From contig NZ_JBEXMJ010000008.1 of the NCBI RefSeq assembly GCF_040610475.1, positions 186,001-250,000 on the forward strand: a stretch of DNA of 64,000 bases. The letters run 5' to 3'. Position numbers and translations under genes: made by a program. Below are positions 1 through 7,826 of this stretch, piece by piece (position 1 is the first letter of the stretch; each line of letters opens with the position of its first letter). This DNA comes from Actinopolymorpha sp. NPDC004070. Lineage in GTDB: Bacteria > Actinomycetota > Actinomycetes > Propionibacteriales > Actinopolymorphaceae. The notes below the pieces were generated by a model, which saw only the letters and a list, made by a program, of their open reading frames with translations, ran no database searches and was not told where the DNA came from.

Positions 1-755
1 CCAAGATCAAGGCGGCACGTATCCCCTACCGCGTGCCGTCCGCGGAAGACCTCCCGGCCCGGGTGTCCGGCGTACTCGCCGTGCTGTTCCTGGTGTTCAA
101 CGAGGGTTACCTGGCGACCGGTCCCGGCTCCGATCCCGTACGCCACGAACTCACCGCCGAGGCGATCCGGCTCACCCGGCTGGTCCATGCCCTCATGCCC
201 GACGACGGTGAGGTGACCGGGCTGCTGGCGCTGATGCTGCTCACTGAGGCCCGCCGTCCAGCCCGCGTGTCGGCACGCGGTGAACTGGTCTCCCTCGGCG
301 AACAGGACCGTGGATCGTGGAACACCGCGCTCATCGCCGAAGGCCACCGGCTGGTCCGCGAGCGCCTGGCCTCCGGGGTGGCACCGGGTCGCTACCAGAT
401 CCTCGCGGCGATCAACGCCGTGCACACCTACGCCGGGGACGCCCGCGACACCGACTGGTCCCAGGTCGTCGCTCTCTACGACCAGCTGGTACGTCTCGAC
501 CGCTCCCCCGTAGTCGCGCTCAACCGGGCGATCGCGGTCGCCGAACTCGACGGTCCGGAGGTGGCACTGGCTGCCGTGGACCGGCTCGAGGACAGGCTGG
601 CCGGCTACCACGCCTACCACGCGACCCGCGCGGACCTGCTGCGCCGGCTGGGCCGGAGCGAGGACTCGCGTGCTGCGTACGACAAGGCGATCGGGCTGGC
701 GGGCAACTCCGCCGAGATCGCCTACCTGACAAGGCGTCGCGACCAGCTGGGATAG
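1..755 (+). CDS. ECF RNA polymerase sigma factor, ECF42 type, 5' end outside window
   Basis: Only the C-terminal part is present. The reading frame is open from base 3, and the in-frame GTG at 33 is internal, because the codons before it continue the typical sequence KARIPYRVPS. The long region after the sigma-4 domain (about 240 residues) contains the motif LFLVFNEGYLA followed by a helical, TPR-like stretch (ALNRAIAVAELDGPEVAL). That extension is the hallmark of ECF42 sigma factors (DUF6596), where it replaces an anti-sigma factor. ECF42 genes usually have a YCII/DGPF-domain gene upstream, which here would lie outside the window. The gene ends 266 bases before the next intact gene. The family call is firm; target promoters are unknown. 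Confidence 0.85.
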   Translation, partial: KIKAARIPYRVPSAEDLPARVSGVLAVLFLVFNEGYLATGPGSDPVRHELTAEAIRLTRLVHALMPDDGEVTGLLALMLLTEARRPARVSARGELVSLGEQDRGSWNTALIAEGHRLVRERLASGVAPGRYQILAAINAVHTYAGDARDTDWSQVVALYDQLVRLDRSPVVALNRAIAVAELDGPEVALAAVDRLEDRLAGYHAYHATRADLLRRLGRSEDSRAAYDKAIGLAGNSAEIAYLTRRRDQLG

Positions 756-784
756 CGCCCGGACCCTGAAAATCGAGCTGCGCC

Positions 785-950
785 GGCCCAACTGGAAATG
801 TGGATATCGGGCAAATGGGGGCCAGGATCGGTGGGCTCGGCCGGGACGAAACCCAACGACTCGTAGAAGACTCGTGCGCCACTGGCCACTGTGCCCGGAT
901 GGTCGGCTCCGAACGTCACCACCTCGATGGTTCCCGGCCCCTGAACGCAC
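785..950 (-). pseudogene. Remnant of a GNAT acetyltransferase C-terminus
   Basis: The minus strand encodes a short stretch including VVTFGADHPG and ARVFYESLGFVPAEP, which resembles the last strand/helix of GNAT N-acetyltransferases (A-x-x-FYE-x-LGF). There is no acetyl-CoA-binding core upstream; the frame runs into the 3' end of the AhpD-like gene. It is probably the tail of a deleted gene. The boundaries are approximate and the assignment rests on this one motif. Confidence 0.4.
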
Positions 951-1020
951 ACCGGCAGGACTTCACCGTTGTCGGCCCGGCTCGGGTCGGGTACCCCGGG
1001 CCGGGCCGACTCCCCGCCGG

Positions 1021-1506
1021 TCAGCCGGCGGCGGCGGCGAACATCCCGGGTTCGTACGAGCCGCCCTGCTGGTGCACGATCACGGCCATCCGGTTGGCCG
1101 CGTTGATCAGGGCGACCAGGCAGACCAGCGCGGCGAGCTGCTCGTCGTCGTAGTGCTTGCGTACCTGTGCCCAGGTCTCGTCGGAGACGCCCTGGTAGGC
1201 GTCGGCGAGCCGGGTGCCTTCCTCGGCGAACGCCAGCGCGGCCTGTTCGGCCTCGCTGAACACCGTCGACTCCCTCCATGCCGCCACCAGGTTGAGCCGG
1301 ACCGCGGTCTCGCCGGCGGCCGCCGCCTCCTTGGTGTGCATGTCGATGCACCAGCCGCAGCCGTTGATCTGGCTGGCCCGCAGCGACACCAGCTCCTGGG
1401 TGGACGTCGGCAGAGACGACTGCATGACCACCATGCCGGCGTTCGCGAACCGCTTGGCGAACTTCGCGCCGATTTCGCTCTCGAACAGGTTGAGCCGGGG
1501 TTCCAT
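1021..1506 (-). CDS. AhpD-like carboxymuconolactone decarboxylase family protein
   Basis: A 161-residue all-helical protein of the AhpD/CMD family. It has the complete AhpD signature E38-x11-C50-x2-C53-x3-H57 (CGWCIDMH), the redox-active cysteine pair that in AhpD-like proteins reduces peroxide-scavenging partners or acts as a disulfide oxidoreductase. The ATG at 1506 is chosen because AGGGAG lies about 8 bases upstream. Genes of this family are the commonest targets of ECF41 sigma factors, and an ECF41 gene lies 1.1 kb away. A matching promoter (CGTCACA, 16 bases, CGTC) sits 53 bases before the start. The substrate is unknown; a role in detoxifying reactive species is inferred. Confidence 0.85.
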   Translation of the reverse strand: MEPRLNLFESEIGAKFAKRFANAGMVVMQSSLPTSTQELVSLRASQINGCGWCIDMHTKEAAAAGETAVRLNLVAAWRESTVFSEAEQAALAFAEEGTRLADAYQGVSDETWAQVRKHYDDEQLAALVCLVALINAANRMAVIVHQQGGSYEPGMFAAAAG

Positions 1507-1558
1507 CGCTTCGTTCTCCCTCGCGTTAGTGGGGTTCTGCGTACTTGGACGACCACAA

Positions 1559-1585
1559 GACGCCGGCGGCCCGAGCCCTGTGACG
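1559..1585 (-). promoter_or_regulatory. ECF41-type promoter of the AhpD-like gene
   Basis: Read on the minus strand, CGTCACA (1585-1579) is followed after exactly 16 bases by CGTC (1562-1559). The ECF41 consensus as I recall it is TGTCACA, about 16 bases, CGTC, so there is a single mismatch. It lies 53 bases before the ATG of the AhpD-like gene, a plausible leader length. Confidence 0.6.
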
Positions 1586-1647
1586 TCGCCGCCGCGTGAG
1601 TACGCCACCGGACACGACGGTCACCGGGTGAGCCGCGTCCGGCGCCG

Positions 1648-2415
1648 CTACCAGGGCAACGGCCCGTCCTGGTTGAAGAAACCGCCGGTGGGCCCGTCCT
1701 CTCCGAGCGTGGTCAGGCGCACCACGACCGCGGCTGCCTGCGCGGGAGTGAGGTACCCCTGGTGGTTGTTGATGTCGGTGTCGACGTAGCCGGGGTCGGC
1801 GAGGTTGACGAGAATGCCGTCCTTGCGCAGCTCGTTGGCGTACTGCACTGTCAGCGCGTTCAGGGCGGTCTTCGACGGTGCGTAGGCGGCCGAGGCCGGC
1901 AACCCGGCCAGCGGGCCGTTCGGATCGCCGGCGATGGTCAGGGACGCGACACCGCTGCTGAGGTTGACGATGCGCGGCGCCGGCGAGTGCCGCAGCAACG
2001 GAAGCATCGCGTTGGTCACCGAGATCACCCCGAAGACGTTGGTCTCGAACACCGCGCGGACCATCTCCAGGTCGACGATGCTCGGGATCTGGTCGACGGC
2101 GTCCTCTGGCGAGACCTGCCCCGAGCCGCTGATGCCCGCGTTGTTGACCAGGACGTCGAGATGACCGAAGCGGTCCTCGATCCACTTCGCGGCCTCCCGG
2201 ACGCCGGCTGCGTCGGTGACGTCCAGGGTCACCGCGTACGCGTCGCCGCCCGCCCGCCGCAACGCCGCGGCGGCCTCCTCCCCACGCTGCCGGTTCCTGG
2301 TGCCGATCAGAACCGTCATGCCCAGTGCGGCGAGTTGCTCGGCGGTCGCGCGGCCGATCCCTTTGTTCGCCCCGGTGACAAGTGCCACCTTCTGCTGGGT
2401 GCTGTGCTCGTTCAT
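1648..2415 (-). CDS. Short-chain dehydrogenase/reductase (SDR)
   Basis: A 255-residue classical SDR, probably NADP(H)-dependent. The Rossmann motif TGANKGIG is at 14-21, NNAG at 91-94, the catalytic serine near 153-154 (NLSSG), and Y178-x3-K182 in YAPSK. The sequence resembles the carbonyl-reductase-like SDRs often annotated 3-oxoacyl-ACP reductase in actinobacteria. The substrate cannot be read from the sequence. It is divergent from the ECF41 sigma gene and carries a TGTCACA motif upstream. Oxidoreductases of this kind belong to the carboxymuconolactone decarboxylase/oxidoreductase/epimerase set repeatedly found beside ECF41 genes. Confidence 0.85.
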   Translation of the reverse strand: MNEHSTQQKVALVTGANKGIGRATAEQLAALGMTVLIGTRNRQRGEEAAAALRRAGGDAYAVTLDVTDAAGVREAAKWIEDRFGHLDVLVNNAGISGSGQVSPEDAVDQIPSIVDLEMVRAVFETNVFGVISVTNAMLPLLRHSPAPRIVNLSSGVASLTIAGDPNGPLAGLPASAAYAPSKTALNALTVQYANELRKDGILVNLADPGYVDTDINNHQGYLTPAQAAAVVVRLTTLGEDGPTGGFFNQDGPLPW

Positions 2416-2456
2416 AACCGAGTGCCTGTCCTTCGAGAAGAGAATGTCTTCCCCAA

Positions 2457-2483
2457 GGCACCGCGACCGGCCTGTATGTGACA
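2457..2483 (-). promoter_or_regulatory. Candidate ECF41 promoter of the SDR gene
   Basis: The minus strand has a perfect TGTCACA at 2483-2477, 62 bases before the SDR start. Sixteen bases downstream is TGCC (2460-2457), which matches CGTC at only two of four positions, so the -10 element is weak. The perfect -35 and the mirrored copy in front of the sigma gene are the reason for the call. Confidence 0.45.
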
Positions 2484-2552
2484 GGGGTTCCTCCGCCGAT
2501 CCCGGTTCGCCGCGAGGGGCGGGGGATTGTGACGTACGCCACTCGCCATGGG

Positions 2553-2579
2553 TGTCACAGGAGGGCGGGAACCGGCATC
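2553..2579 (+). promoter_or_regulatory. Candidate ECF41 autoregulatory promoter of sigJ
   Basis: A perfect TGTCACA at 2553-2559 is followed after 16 bases by CATC (2576-2579), one mismatch to CGTC. It lies 49 bases before the sigma start codon. Together with the inverted TGTCACA at 2477-2483 it makes a divergent promoter pair, as expected for an autoregulated ECF41 factor driving the neighbouring SDR. Confidence 0.55.
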
Positions 2580-2627
2580 GTGTGGGTGTGCGCCGCGGTC
2601 GACAGCGAAGAGGTGGAGGAACCGGCC

Positions 2628-3563
2628 ATGAGTGAGCAAACGACGGACTCGTCGCAGCCGCCAGGGCATGACGACGACAGGCGGACTGCTCGCCTCACCG
2701 ACGCCTTCGTCGCGCACCGGAACCTGCTCTTCACCATCGCCTACGAGATGCTCGGCTCGGCGGCCGACGCCGAGGACGTCCTGCAGGAGACCTGGCTGCG
2801 CTGGGTGGGCGTCGACCCCGACATCGTGCGGGAGCCGCGGGCGTACCTTGTCCGGATCGCCACCCGGCAGGCGCTGAACCACCTGCGTACTCTCGGCCGG
2901 CGCAAGGAGTCCTACGTCGGCTCCTGGCTGCCCGAGCCGCTGATGACCACCCCGGACGTCGCCGAGGACATCGAGCTGGCCGAGAGCGTGTCGACGGCGA
3001 TGCTGCTGGTGCTGGAGACCCTCACGCCGACCGAGCGGGCGGTGTTCGTGCTGCGCGAGGTGTTCGACGTGGAGTACGACCAGATCGCCGAGGCCGTGGA
3101 CAAGACTCCGGTCGCCGTCCGGCAGATCGCCCACCGGGCGCGGGCACACGTCGCCGCCCGCCGCCCCCGCGAGTCCGTGTCCGCCGCGCAGGCCCGCCGT
3201 GCGCTGGAGGCGTTCAAGCTCGCGGTCGAGACCGGCGACCTGCAGAGCCTGCTGGACCAGCTGGCACCGAACGTCGTCGCGATGGGCGACGGCGGCGGGA
3301 TCAAGCAGGCCGTGCCGCGGCCGGTCGTCGGGGCGGACAAGGTGGCCCGGCTGTTCGTGGGCGGGATGCGCAAGTTCGGCGCCCGGATGTCGGCCGAGCT
3401 GGTGCAGATCAACGGCGGCCCGGCGCTGCTCACCCGGCTGGACGGCGAGATCGACGGCGTTCTTTCCGTACGTGTCGAGGACGGCCTGGTGACCGCGTTC
3501 TACTACGTGCGCAACCCGGAGAAGCTGTCGCGCATCCAGCAGGAGACCGCGATGAGCCGCTGA
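2628..3563 (+). CDS. sigJ: ECF41-family RNA polymerase sigma factor (SigJ-like)
   Basis: 311 residues. Sigma-2 spans about 25-92, sigma-4 about 120-177, and a SnoaL-like C-terminal domain about 187-303. The three ECF41 hallmarks are all visible: WLPEP in the linker (100-104), DGGG at 221-224, and the terminal motif YYVRNPEKL (292-300, normally NPDKL). In this family the SnoaL-like extension acts as a fused regulator in place of an anti-sigma factor. The ATG at 2628 has a strong GAGGTGGAGGA just upstream. Its likely targets, by promoter motif, are itself, the divergent SDR and the AhpD-like gene. The activating signal is unknown. Confidence 0.92.
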   Translation: MSEQTTDSSQPPGHDDDRRTARLTDAFVAHRNLLFTIAYEMLGSAADAEDVLQETWLRWVGVDPDIVREPRAYLVRIATRQALNHLRTLGRRKESYVGSWLPEPLMTTPDVAEDIELAESVSTAMLLVLETLTPTERAVFVLREVFDVEYDQIAEAVDKTPVAVRQIAHRARAHVAARRPRESVSAAQARRALEAFKLAVETGDLQSLLDQLAPNVVAMGDGGGIKQAVPRPVVGADKVARLFVGGMRKFGARMSAELVQINGGPALLTRLDGEIDGVLSVRVEDGLVTAFYYVRNPEKLSRIQQETAMSR

Positions 3564-3580
3564 ACGTGCTCGGTCCGCGC

Positions 3581-3632
3581 GAGGCCCGCGGCCCTACGAA
3601 AGTTGGTCGCGGGCCTCGCGGTCGCTTCTTTC
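3581..3632 (+). terminator. Rho-independent-like terminator after sigJ
   Basis: GAGGCCCGCG (3581-3590) is perfectly complementary to CGCGGGCCTC (3608-3617), a 10-bp GC stem with a 17-base loop, followed by a T-richer run (CTTCTTTC). It starts 18 bases after the sigJ stop codon. Confidence 0.55.
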
Positions 3633-3735
3633 GTCGTACGCCGAGCCGACTCCCAGCCCTGCCGGTCGCTGTGCCGTCTGCCGTGGAATGGCTGCCATGA
3701 CACGCTCCACGACCCGCACAGAAGGGCCACACCCG

Positions 3736-4185
3736 ATGTCCGAATCGCTGTCCTCGCGTGGGAACAGAACCGGCGCCGCCGGAACCGACACCGCACCGCG
3801 TACCTCGACCCGCCGGGCCACCAACGTCGGCTTGTGGGTGGTCCAGGCCGTCACCGCACTGGCGTTCGTCTTCGCCGCTCTGGGGAAGTTCGGCGGGGAC
3901 CCGATGGTCGTGGCGACGTTCGACGAGATCGGGTTCGGCGACTGGTTCCGTTATCTCATCGCAGTCCTGGAGATCCTCGGTGCGGTTGCCCTCTTCGTGC
4001 CGCGGCTTGCGGGCCTGGCCGGGCTGGCGTTCGTGGGACTGATGGTCGGCGCGTTGATCGTGACCGTCGCGGTCGTCGGTGGCAGTGTCGTGATGCCGCT
4101 GGCGCTGCTCGTCCTGTCCGCGGTCATCGCGTGGGGACGGCGCCGGAGTACGACGAAGCTGTGGAACACGCTCGCCCGGCGCTGA
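3736..4185 (+). CDS. DoxX-family membrane protein
   Basis: About 149 residues from the ATG at 3736, chosen for AGAAGGG about 11 bases upstream; in-frame ATGs at 3688 and 3697 are alternatives. A polar N-terminus is followed by four hydrophobic helices (starting around GLWVVQAVTALAF). The FAALGKFGGD segment after helix 1 is typical of DoxX/DoxD-like small membrane proteins. Some relatives partner thiol-redox systems and superoxide dismutase. It follows the ECF41 unit but lies beyond the terminator-like hairpin, and I see no exact TGTCACA in front, so membership in that regulon is only a guess. Confidence 0.7.
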   Translation: MSESLSSRGNRTGAAGTDTAPRTSTRRATNVGLWVVQAVTALAFVFAALGKFGGDPMVVATFDEIGFGDWFRYLIAVLEILGAVALFVPRLAGLAGLAFVGLMVGALIVTVAVVGGSVVMPLALLVLSAVIAWGRRRSTTKLWNTLARR

Positions 4186-4216
4186 GGTTCGGCTCGTCCG
4201 CGTACGCTCGGGCGGC

Positions 4217-5557
4217 GTGGACGTGACGGAACCTGCTCACCCGACACCTCAGGCGGCGAGCCTGGCGACCTGCCAGCGCTCACTGGGCGACCGGGACGTC
4301 GCCTACCCGCTCTGGCCGCCGCTGACCGCCGGGTGCCGGCGGACGAGCACCGAGCAGATCTCGTATCCGGTCGAGGTGGACTACGCCTACGAGCGGGTGC
4401 CGCGGGCCCTCTTCTCCCCCGATGCCACGCCGTCCGGGCCGCCCCGGTCCGCCGGTCTGGATCGGTGGGCACCGCTCCTGCCCCCGCTGGAGGCGCCCGG
4501 CCTCGGCGAGGGCGGCACACCGTTGCTGGAGCTCGAGCCCGGCGTGTGGGTGAAGGACGAGTCGCGCAATCCGACGTGGAGCCACAAGGACCGGTACAAC
4601 CGGGTCGCGGTCAGTGCCGCGGCCCGGATCGGCGCACCGGGTGTGGTCGTCGCCTCCACCGGCAACCACGGCGCGTCGGCGGCGGCGTACGCGGCCCGGG
4701 CCGGGCTGCGGTGCGTGGTGTTCACCGGGGAGGACCTCCCGCCGGCCGTGGACGCGTTCCTGCATGCCTACGGCGCGGAGGTGCTGCCGGTGCCGGTGGC
4801 CGCTCGGTGGCCGCTGGTGCGCCGCGTGGTGGACGAGTTCGGCCTGCACCCGGTGAGCAACCTGACGTCGACACACACCGGGCACGCGTTCGGACCCGAG
4901 GGCTACAAGACGATCGCGTACGAGATCCACGCCGACCTCGGCGTACCGGCAGCGGTGTTCGTGCCCACCGGGTACGGCGAACTGCTGTTCGGGGTGTGGA
5001 AGGGGTTCGCCGAGTTGCGCCGGCTCGGGGTCACCGACCGCGTTCCGGTGATGTACGCGTGCGAGCCGGCGGCGGGCGGACCGCTGGCGAAGGCGTTGCG
5101 GGACGGCGTTCCGGCCGCCAATGTCGACGTGGGGCCGACGGACGCGTACGGGATCGCCTGTCCGGTCGGCGGTTACCGCGGTGTGGTGGCGGTGCGCGAG
5201 AGCGGCGGCGAGGCGATCCTGGTCGACAACGCGCGGTTGACAGCGGCGCGGGCCGAGCTGGCACGGGCCGGCCTGTGGGCCGAGCTGTCCGCCGCCGCGG
5301 GCCTGGCCGGGTTTCGGGCCGGCCGGGCCGGTGGGGACCTGCCGGACCCGGACGGGCCGGTGGTGTGCGTGTCCACCTCCAGCGGGTTCAAGGACCGCGC
5401 CGTCGGCGGTAAGTCGCGGACCGTCGAGCGGACTCACGAAGGGTCCCACGAACGGACCGTCGAGCGGGCCGGCGCGGAGTGGCCCGAGGTGTACCGTCGG
5501 CTGCGCCACGCCGGCATCGCCCACCGGGCGGCGCCTGGACAAGGGAGGCCGCGATGA
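4217..5557 (+). CDS. PLP-dependent enzyme, threonine synthase-like
   Basis: 446 residues of fold-type II PLP enzyme (PALP domain). The GEGGTPL motif is near 98-103, the PLP lysine is expected at K124 in SHKDR, and STGNHG at 147-152 binds the phosphate. These match threonine synthase-like proteins rather than cysteine synthases. The first 80 residues lack the zinc/CxxC pattern of some relatives. The C-terminus carries an arginine/glutamate-rich segment with RTVER encoded twice by a 15-bp direct repeat. The start is a GTG, and the stop overlaps the next ATG (ATGA), so translation is probably coupled to the VOC gene. It lacks a thrA/thrB context, so a biosynthetic threonine role is unlikely. The true substrate is unknown. 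Confidence 0.75.
   Translation: MDVTEPAHPTPQAASLATCQRSLGDRDVAYPLWPPLTAGCRRTSTEQISYPVEVDYAYERVPRALFSPDATPSGPPRSAGLDRWAPLLPPLEAPGLGEGGTPLLELEPGVWVKDESRNPTWSHKDRYNRVAVSAAARIGAPGVVVASTGNHGASAAAYAARAGLRCVVFTGEDLPPAVDAFLHAYGAEVLPVPVAARWPLVRRVVDEFGLHPVSNLTSTHTGHAFGPEGYKTIAYEIHADLGVPAAVFVPTGYGELLFGVWKGFAELRRLGVTDRVPVMYACEPAAGGPLAKALRDGVPAANVDVGPTDAYGIACPVGGYRGVVAVRESGGEAILVDNARLTAARAELARAGLWAELSAAAGLAGFRAGRAGGDLPDPDGPVVCVSTSSGFKDRAVGGKSRTVERTHEGSHERTVERAGAEWPEVYRRLRHAGIAHRAAPGQGRPR
5417..5467 (+). repeat. 15-bp direct repeat inside the PLP enzyme gene
   Basis: CGGACCGTCGAGCGG occurs at 5417-5431 and again at 5453-5467, 36 bases apart and in frame. Both copies encode RTVER. It adds a charged linker near the C-terminus and looks like a local slippage or duplication product. 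Confidence 0.7.
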
Positions 5558-5925
5558 CGGAACTGACCCTGACCACCGTCAACCTCGCCACACCGGACCC
5601 GCCCGCCCTGGCCCGCTTCTACGAACGGCTGCTGGGCTGGAAGATCACCGCCGAGGAGCCGCACTGGGTCAAGCTGGACAACCCGGCCGGTGGCGTCGCG
5701 CTGTCGTTCGAGTACGACCGCGCCTACGTCCGCCCGGTGTGGCCGTCCACACCCACCGAGCAGCAGATGATGATGCACCTGGAGATCAGGGTCGACGACC
5801 TGGCGGGTGCGGCGGCGCATGCCGCCGAGTGCGGTGCGACCTTCGCCGAGCACCAGCCCCAGGACGACGTACGCGTGTGCCTGGACCCGGACGGGCATCC
5901 GTTCTGTCTGTGGCTCGGGGAGTGA
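5554..5925 (+). CDS. VOC (glyoxalase/bleomycin resistance) family protein
   Basis: A 123-residue single VOC module. It shows the usual halves: N-terminal TVNLATPDPPALARFYERLL and C-terminal VCLDPDGHPFCLWL, with the DPxGHPFCL signature of the actinobacterial glyoxalase-like group. Potential metal or substrate residues cannot be assigned safely. The ATG overlaps the stop of the PLP enzyme and has GGGAGG upstream. Members act as small-molecule lyases, dioxygenases or antibiotic-binding proteins; which one applies here is not visible. Confidence 0.8.
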   Translation: MTELTLTTVNLATPDPPALARFYERLLGWKITAEEPHWVKLDNPAGGVALSFEYDRAYVRPVWPSTPTEQQMMMHLEIRVDDLAGAAAHAAECGATFAEHQPQDDVRVCLDPDGHPFCLWLGE

Positions 5926-5998
5926 CCGGGGCTTCCCGTACGCCCCCGCGCGTGTACCCGGGTTGCGGCCGCGGACCGGCGAAGGGGAGGATGCGCCG

Positions 5999-6505
5999 GT
6001 GACGACCGAACGACCTGACCCGCCCTCGATCGCCGGCGAGCGGGAGATGCTCCGTGCCTTCCTCGACTTCCACCGCGGCACGATCGCGATGAAGTGCGAC
6101 GGGCTGTCCGACGAGGACCTGCGCAGCCAGTCGATGCCACCGTCCACGCTGTCCCTGCTGGGGCTGGTGCGGCACATGGCCGAGGTGGAGCGGGCGTGGT
6201 TCCGCCGGGTGATCGACGGCGAGGACGTGCCGCTGGTCTGGTCCGACGAAGGCGACTTCCAGGTGGCCTACGACGCCACCGGCTCCACCAGGTCGGAGGC
6301 GTTCACGGCCTGGCAGGCCGAAGTCGAGCACTCCCGTCGCATCGAGGCGGCCGCCGAATCCCTCGACCTCGTGGTGCACGTCCCACGCTGGGGCGAGGAC
6401 GTGTCGTTGCGCCTGGTGATGCTGCACATGATCCACGAGTACGCCCGGCACAGCGGCCACGCCGACCTCCTCCGCGAGGGAATCGACGGCACCGTCGGTG
6501 TCTGA
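5999..6505 (+). CDS. DinB-family protein (mycothiol-transferase-like)
   Basis: 168 residues of the DinB/YfiT four-helix fold. The first histidine lies in LVRHMAEVERAW, and the paired histidines in HMIHEYARHSGHAD, matching the three-histidine metal site of this superfamily. DinB proteins of actinobacteria include mycothiol-dependent S-transferases and isomerases. The GTG start is preceded by GAAGGGGAGG at good spacing. The next gene begins inside its last codons (GTG at 6498), so the two are translationally coupled. The substrate is unknown. Confidence 0.78.
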   Translation: MTTERPDPPSIAGEREMLRAFLDFHRGTIAMKCDGLSDEDLRSQSMPPSTLSLLGLVRHMAEVERAWFRRVIDGEDVPLVWSDEGDFQVAYDATGSTRSEAFTAWQAEVEHSRRIEAAAESLDLVVHVPRWGEDVSLRLVMLHMIHEYARHSGHADLLREGIDGTVGV

Positions 6506-6926
6506 CCCCGCCGGTGTCCCTGCTACCGCGACGATCCCGGCGGCCGAGCACAGCTGGCAGCCGGTGGAAGCGCTGATCGAGGAGTACGCGCAGGCCTGGG
6601 AGCACGGTGGTGTTCCCGGTCCCGACGTTCTGCTGCACAACGACTTCCACGCCGGCAACTTCGTGCTCGACGCGCCGGTCGGCGTACTCACCGGTGTGTG
6701 GGACTTCTCCTGCGTGGCGCATGGCCGGGCGACCGCCGACCTGCGGTACTTCGCCGACGGCTCGCCGGACCTTCTGCACCGGCTCGCGGAGGCCTACCAG
6801 CGCCGGACGGGCCGCCCGGTGGACGTACGCGCCGCGGTCGTCGCGCTGCGGGCGGAGAACGTCTGCGACCAGGTGGAGCTGGGCCATCCCGAACGCATCG
6901 TCCGGCTGACCGAGGAGTGGACGTGA
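6498..6926 (+). CDS. Aminoglycoside phosphotransferase-like protein, C-lobe only
   Basis: 142 residues carrying the catalytic core of APH/choline-kinase enzymes: HND49FHAGN54 (catalytic aspartate and metal-binding asparagine) and D69 in VWDFS, equivalent to the DFG aspartate. The whole N-lobe (nucleotide lysine, glycine-rich loop) is missing; family members are usually 260-320 residues. The start codon overlaps the preceding DinB stop and no N-lobe is visible upstream, so an ancestral gene probably lost its first half. It may be inactive or a substrate-binding relic. The stop overlaps the next GTG. Confidence 0.7.
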   Translation: MSDPAGVPATATIPAAEHSWQPVEALIEEYAQAWEHGGVPGPDVLLHNDFHAGNFVLDAPVGVLTGVWDFSCVAHGRATADLRYFADGSPDLLHRLAEAYQRRTGRPVDVRAAVVALRAENVCDQVELGHPERIVRLTEEWT

Positions 6927-7798
6927 GCCGGGTTCTGGTCGTCGGCGGCTCCGGCTACCTGGGAGCCGAGCTCGTCCGCCGGTGGGTGGACGCGGGCCAC
7001 GTGGTGTTCGCGACGTACGCCAGCCGGCCGGCCTCCTCCCCCGCCGTCGGGTGGCAGGCACTGGACATCCGCCGTCGTGACGACGTCTCGGCGCTGATCT
7101 CCCACGTGCGGCCGGACGTGGTGGTGAACGCCGCGTACGCGAAGACCGACTGGCGCACCAACGCCGACGGCGCGGCGCACGTGGCCGTGGCGTCGGTCCG
7201 GATCGGCGCGCGGCTGGTGCAGGTGTCCAGCGACGCGGTGTTCTCCGGAGCCGCGGACTCATATGCCGAGGACGCCATGCCCGACCCGCTGAACCCGTAC
7301 GGCGCCGCGAAGGCGGCGGCGGAGACTGCGGTTGCCGCGATCGACCCCGGCGCCCTGGTGGTGCGGACCTCGCTGATCCTCGGCGACGGGACCTCAGGAC
7401 ACGAGACGTTCGTGCACGCCGTCGCGGCCGGTGCCCAGGAGGGCGTGTTGTTCACCGACGACGTGCGGTGCCCGGTGCACGTGGGCGACCTCGCGGCCGC
7501 CCTGCTCGAGCTCTCGGAATCCGGCCACGCCGGAGTGGCCCACGTCGCCGGTCCCGATGCGATCAGCCGTCACGAGCTGGGACGTCTGGTGGCCGCGCGC
7601 GACGGGCTGGACCCCTCGCGGCTGCCCACCGGTTTGCGGGCCGACCTGCCGGTGCCCGGGCCGCTCGACGTCCGGCTGGACTGCCGGCGTACCCAGGGTC
7701 TGCTTCGCACCCGGCTGCGTGGCGCCCGGGAGTTCCTCGCCGCCTCTCCCGCGTCACCCGAATCACCGAACACACCGAACACACCGAAGGCCGACTGA
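6923..7798 (+). CDS. NAD-dependent epimerase/RmlD-like reductase (extended SDR)
   Basis: 291 residues. The nucleotide-binding loop GGSGYLG is at 8-14, a serine-rich strand VSSDAVFSG at 101-109, and the catalytic pair Y126-x3-K130 in YGAAK. The overall layout is that of dTDP-4-dehydrorhamnose reductase-type SDRs (RmlD/StrL). There are no other deoxysugar genes nearby, so the rhamnose pathway is not implied. The GTG start overlaps the stop of the phosphotransferase fragment (GTGA). The C-terminus ends in a low-complexity Ser/Pro/Asn tail. Confidence 0.78.
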   Translation: MSRVLVVGGSGYLGAELVRRWVDAGHVVFATYASRPASSPAVGWQALDIRRRDDVSALISHVRPDVVVNAAYAKTDWRTNADGAAHVAVASVRIGARLVQVSSDAVFSGAADSYAEDAMPDPLNPYGAAKAAAETAVAAIDPGALVVRTSLILGDGTSGHETFVHAVAAGAQEGVLFTDDVRCPVHVGDLAAALLELSESGHAGVAHVAGPDAISRHELGRLVAARDGLDPSRLPTGLRADLPVPGPLDVRLDCRRTQGLLRTRLRGAREFLAASPASPESPNTPNTPKAD

Positions 7799-7826
7799 CT
7801 GCTGCAGGAAGAGGTTGACGACGAAC

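Noticed and set aside
3688..3735. Earlier start codons for the DoxX-like gene
   Set aside because: The ATG at 3736 has the better ribosome-binding site; the extra residues are not conserved in type, though they cannot be excluded.
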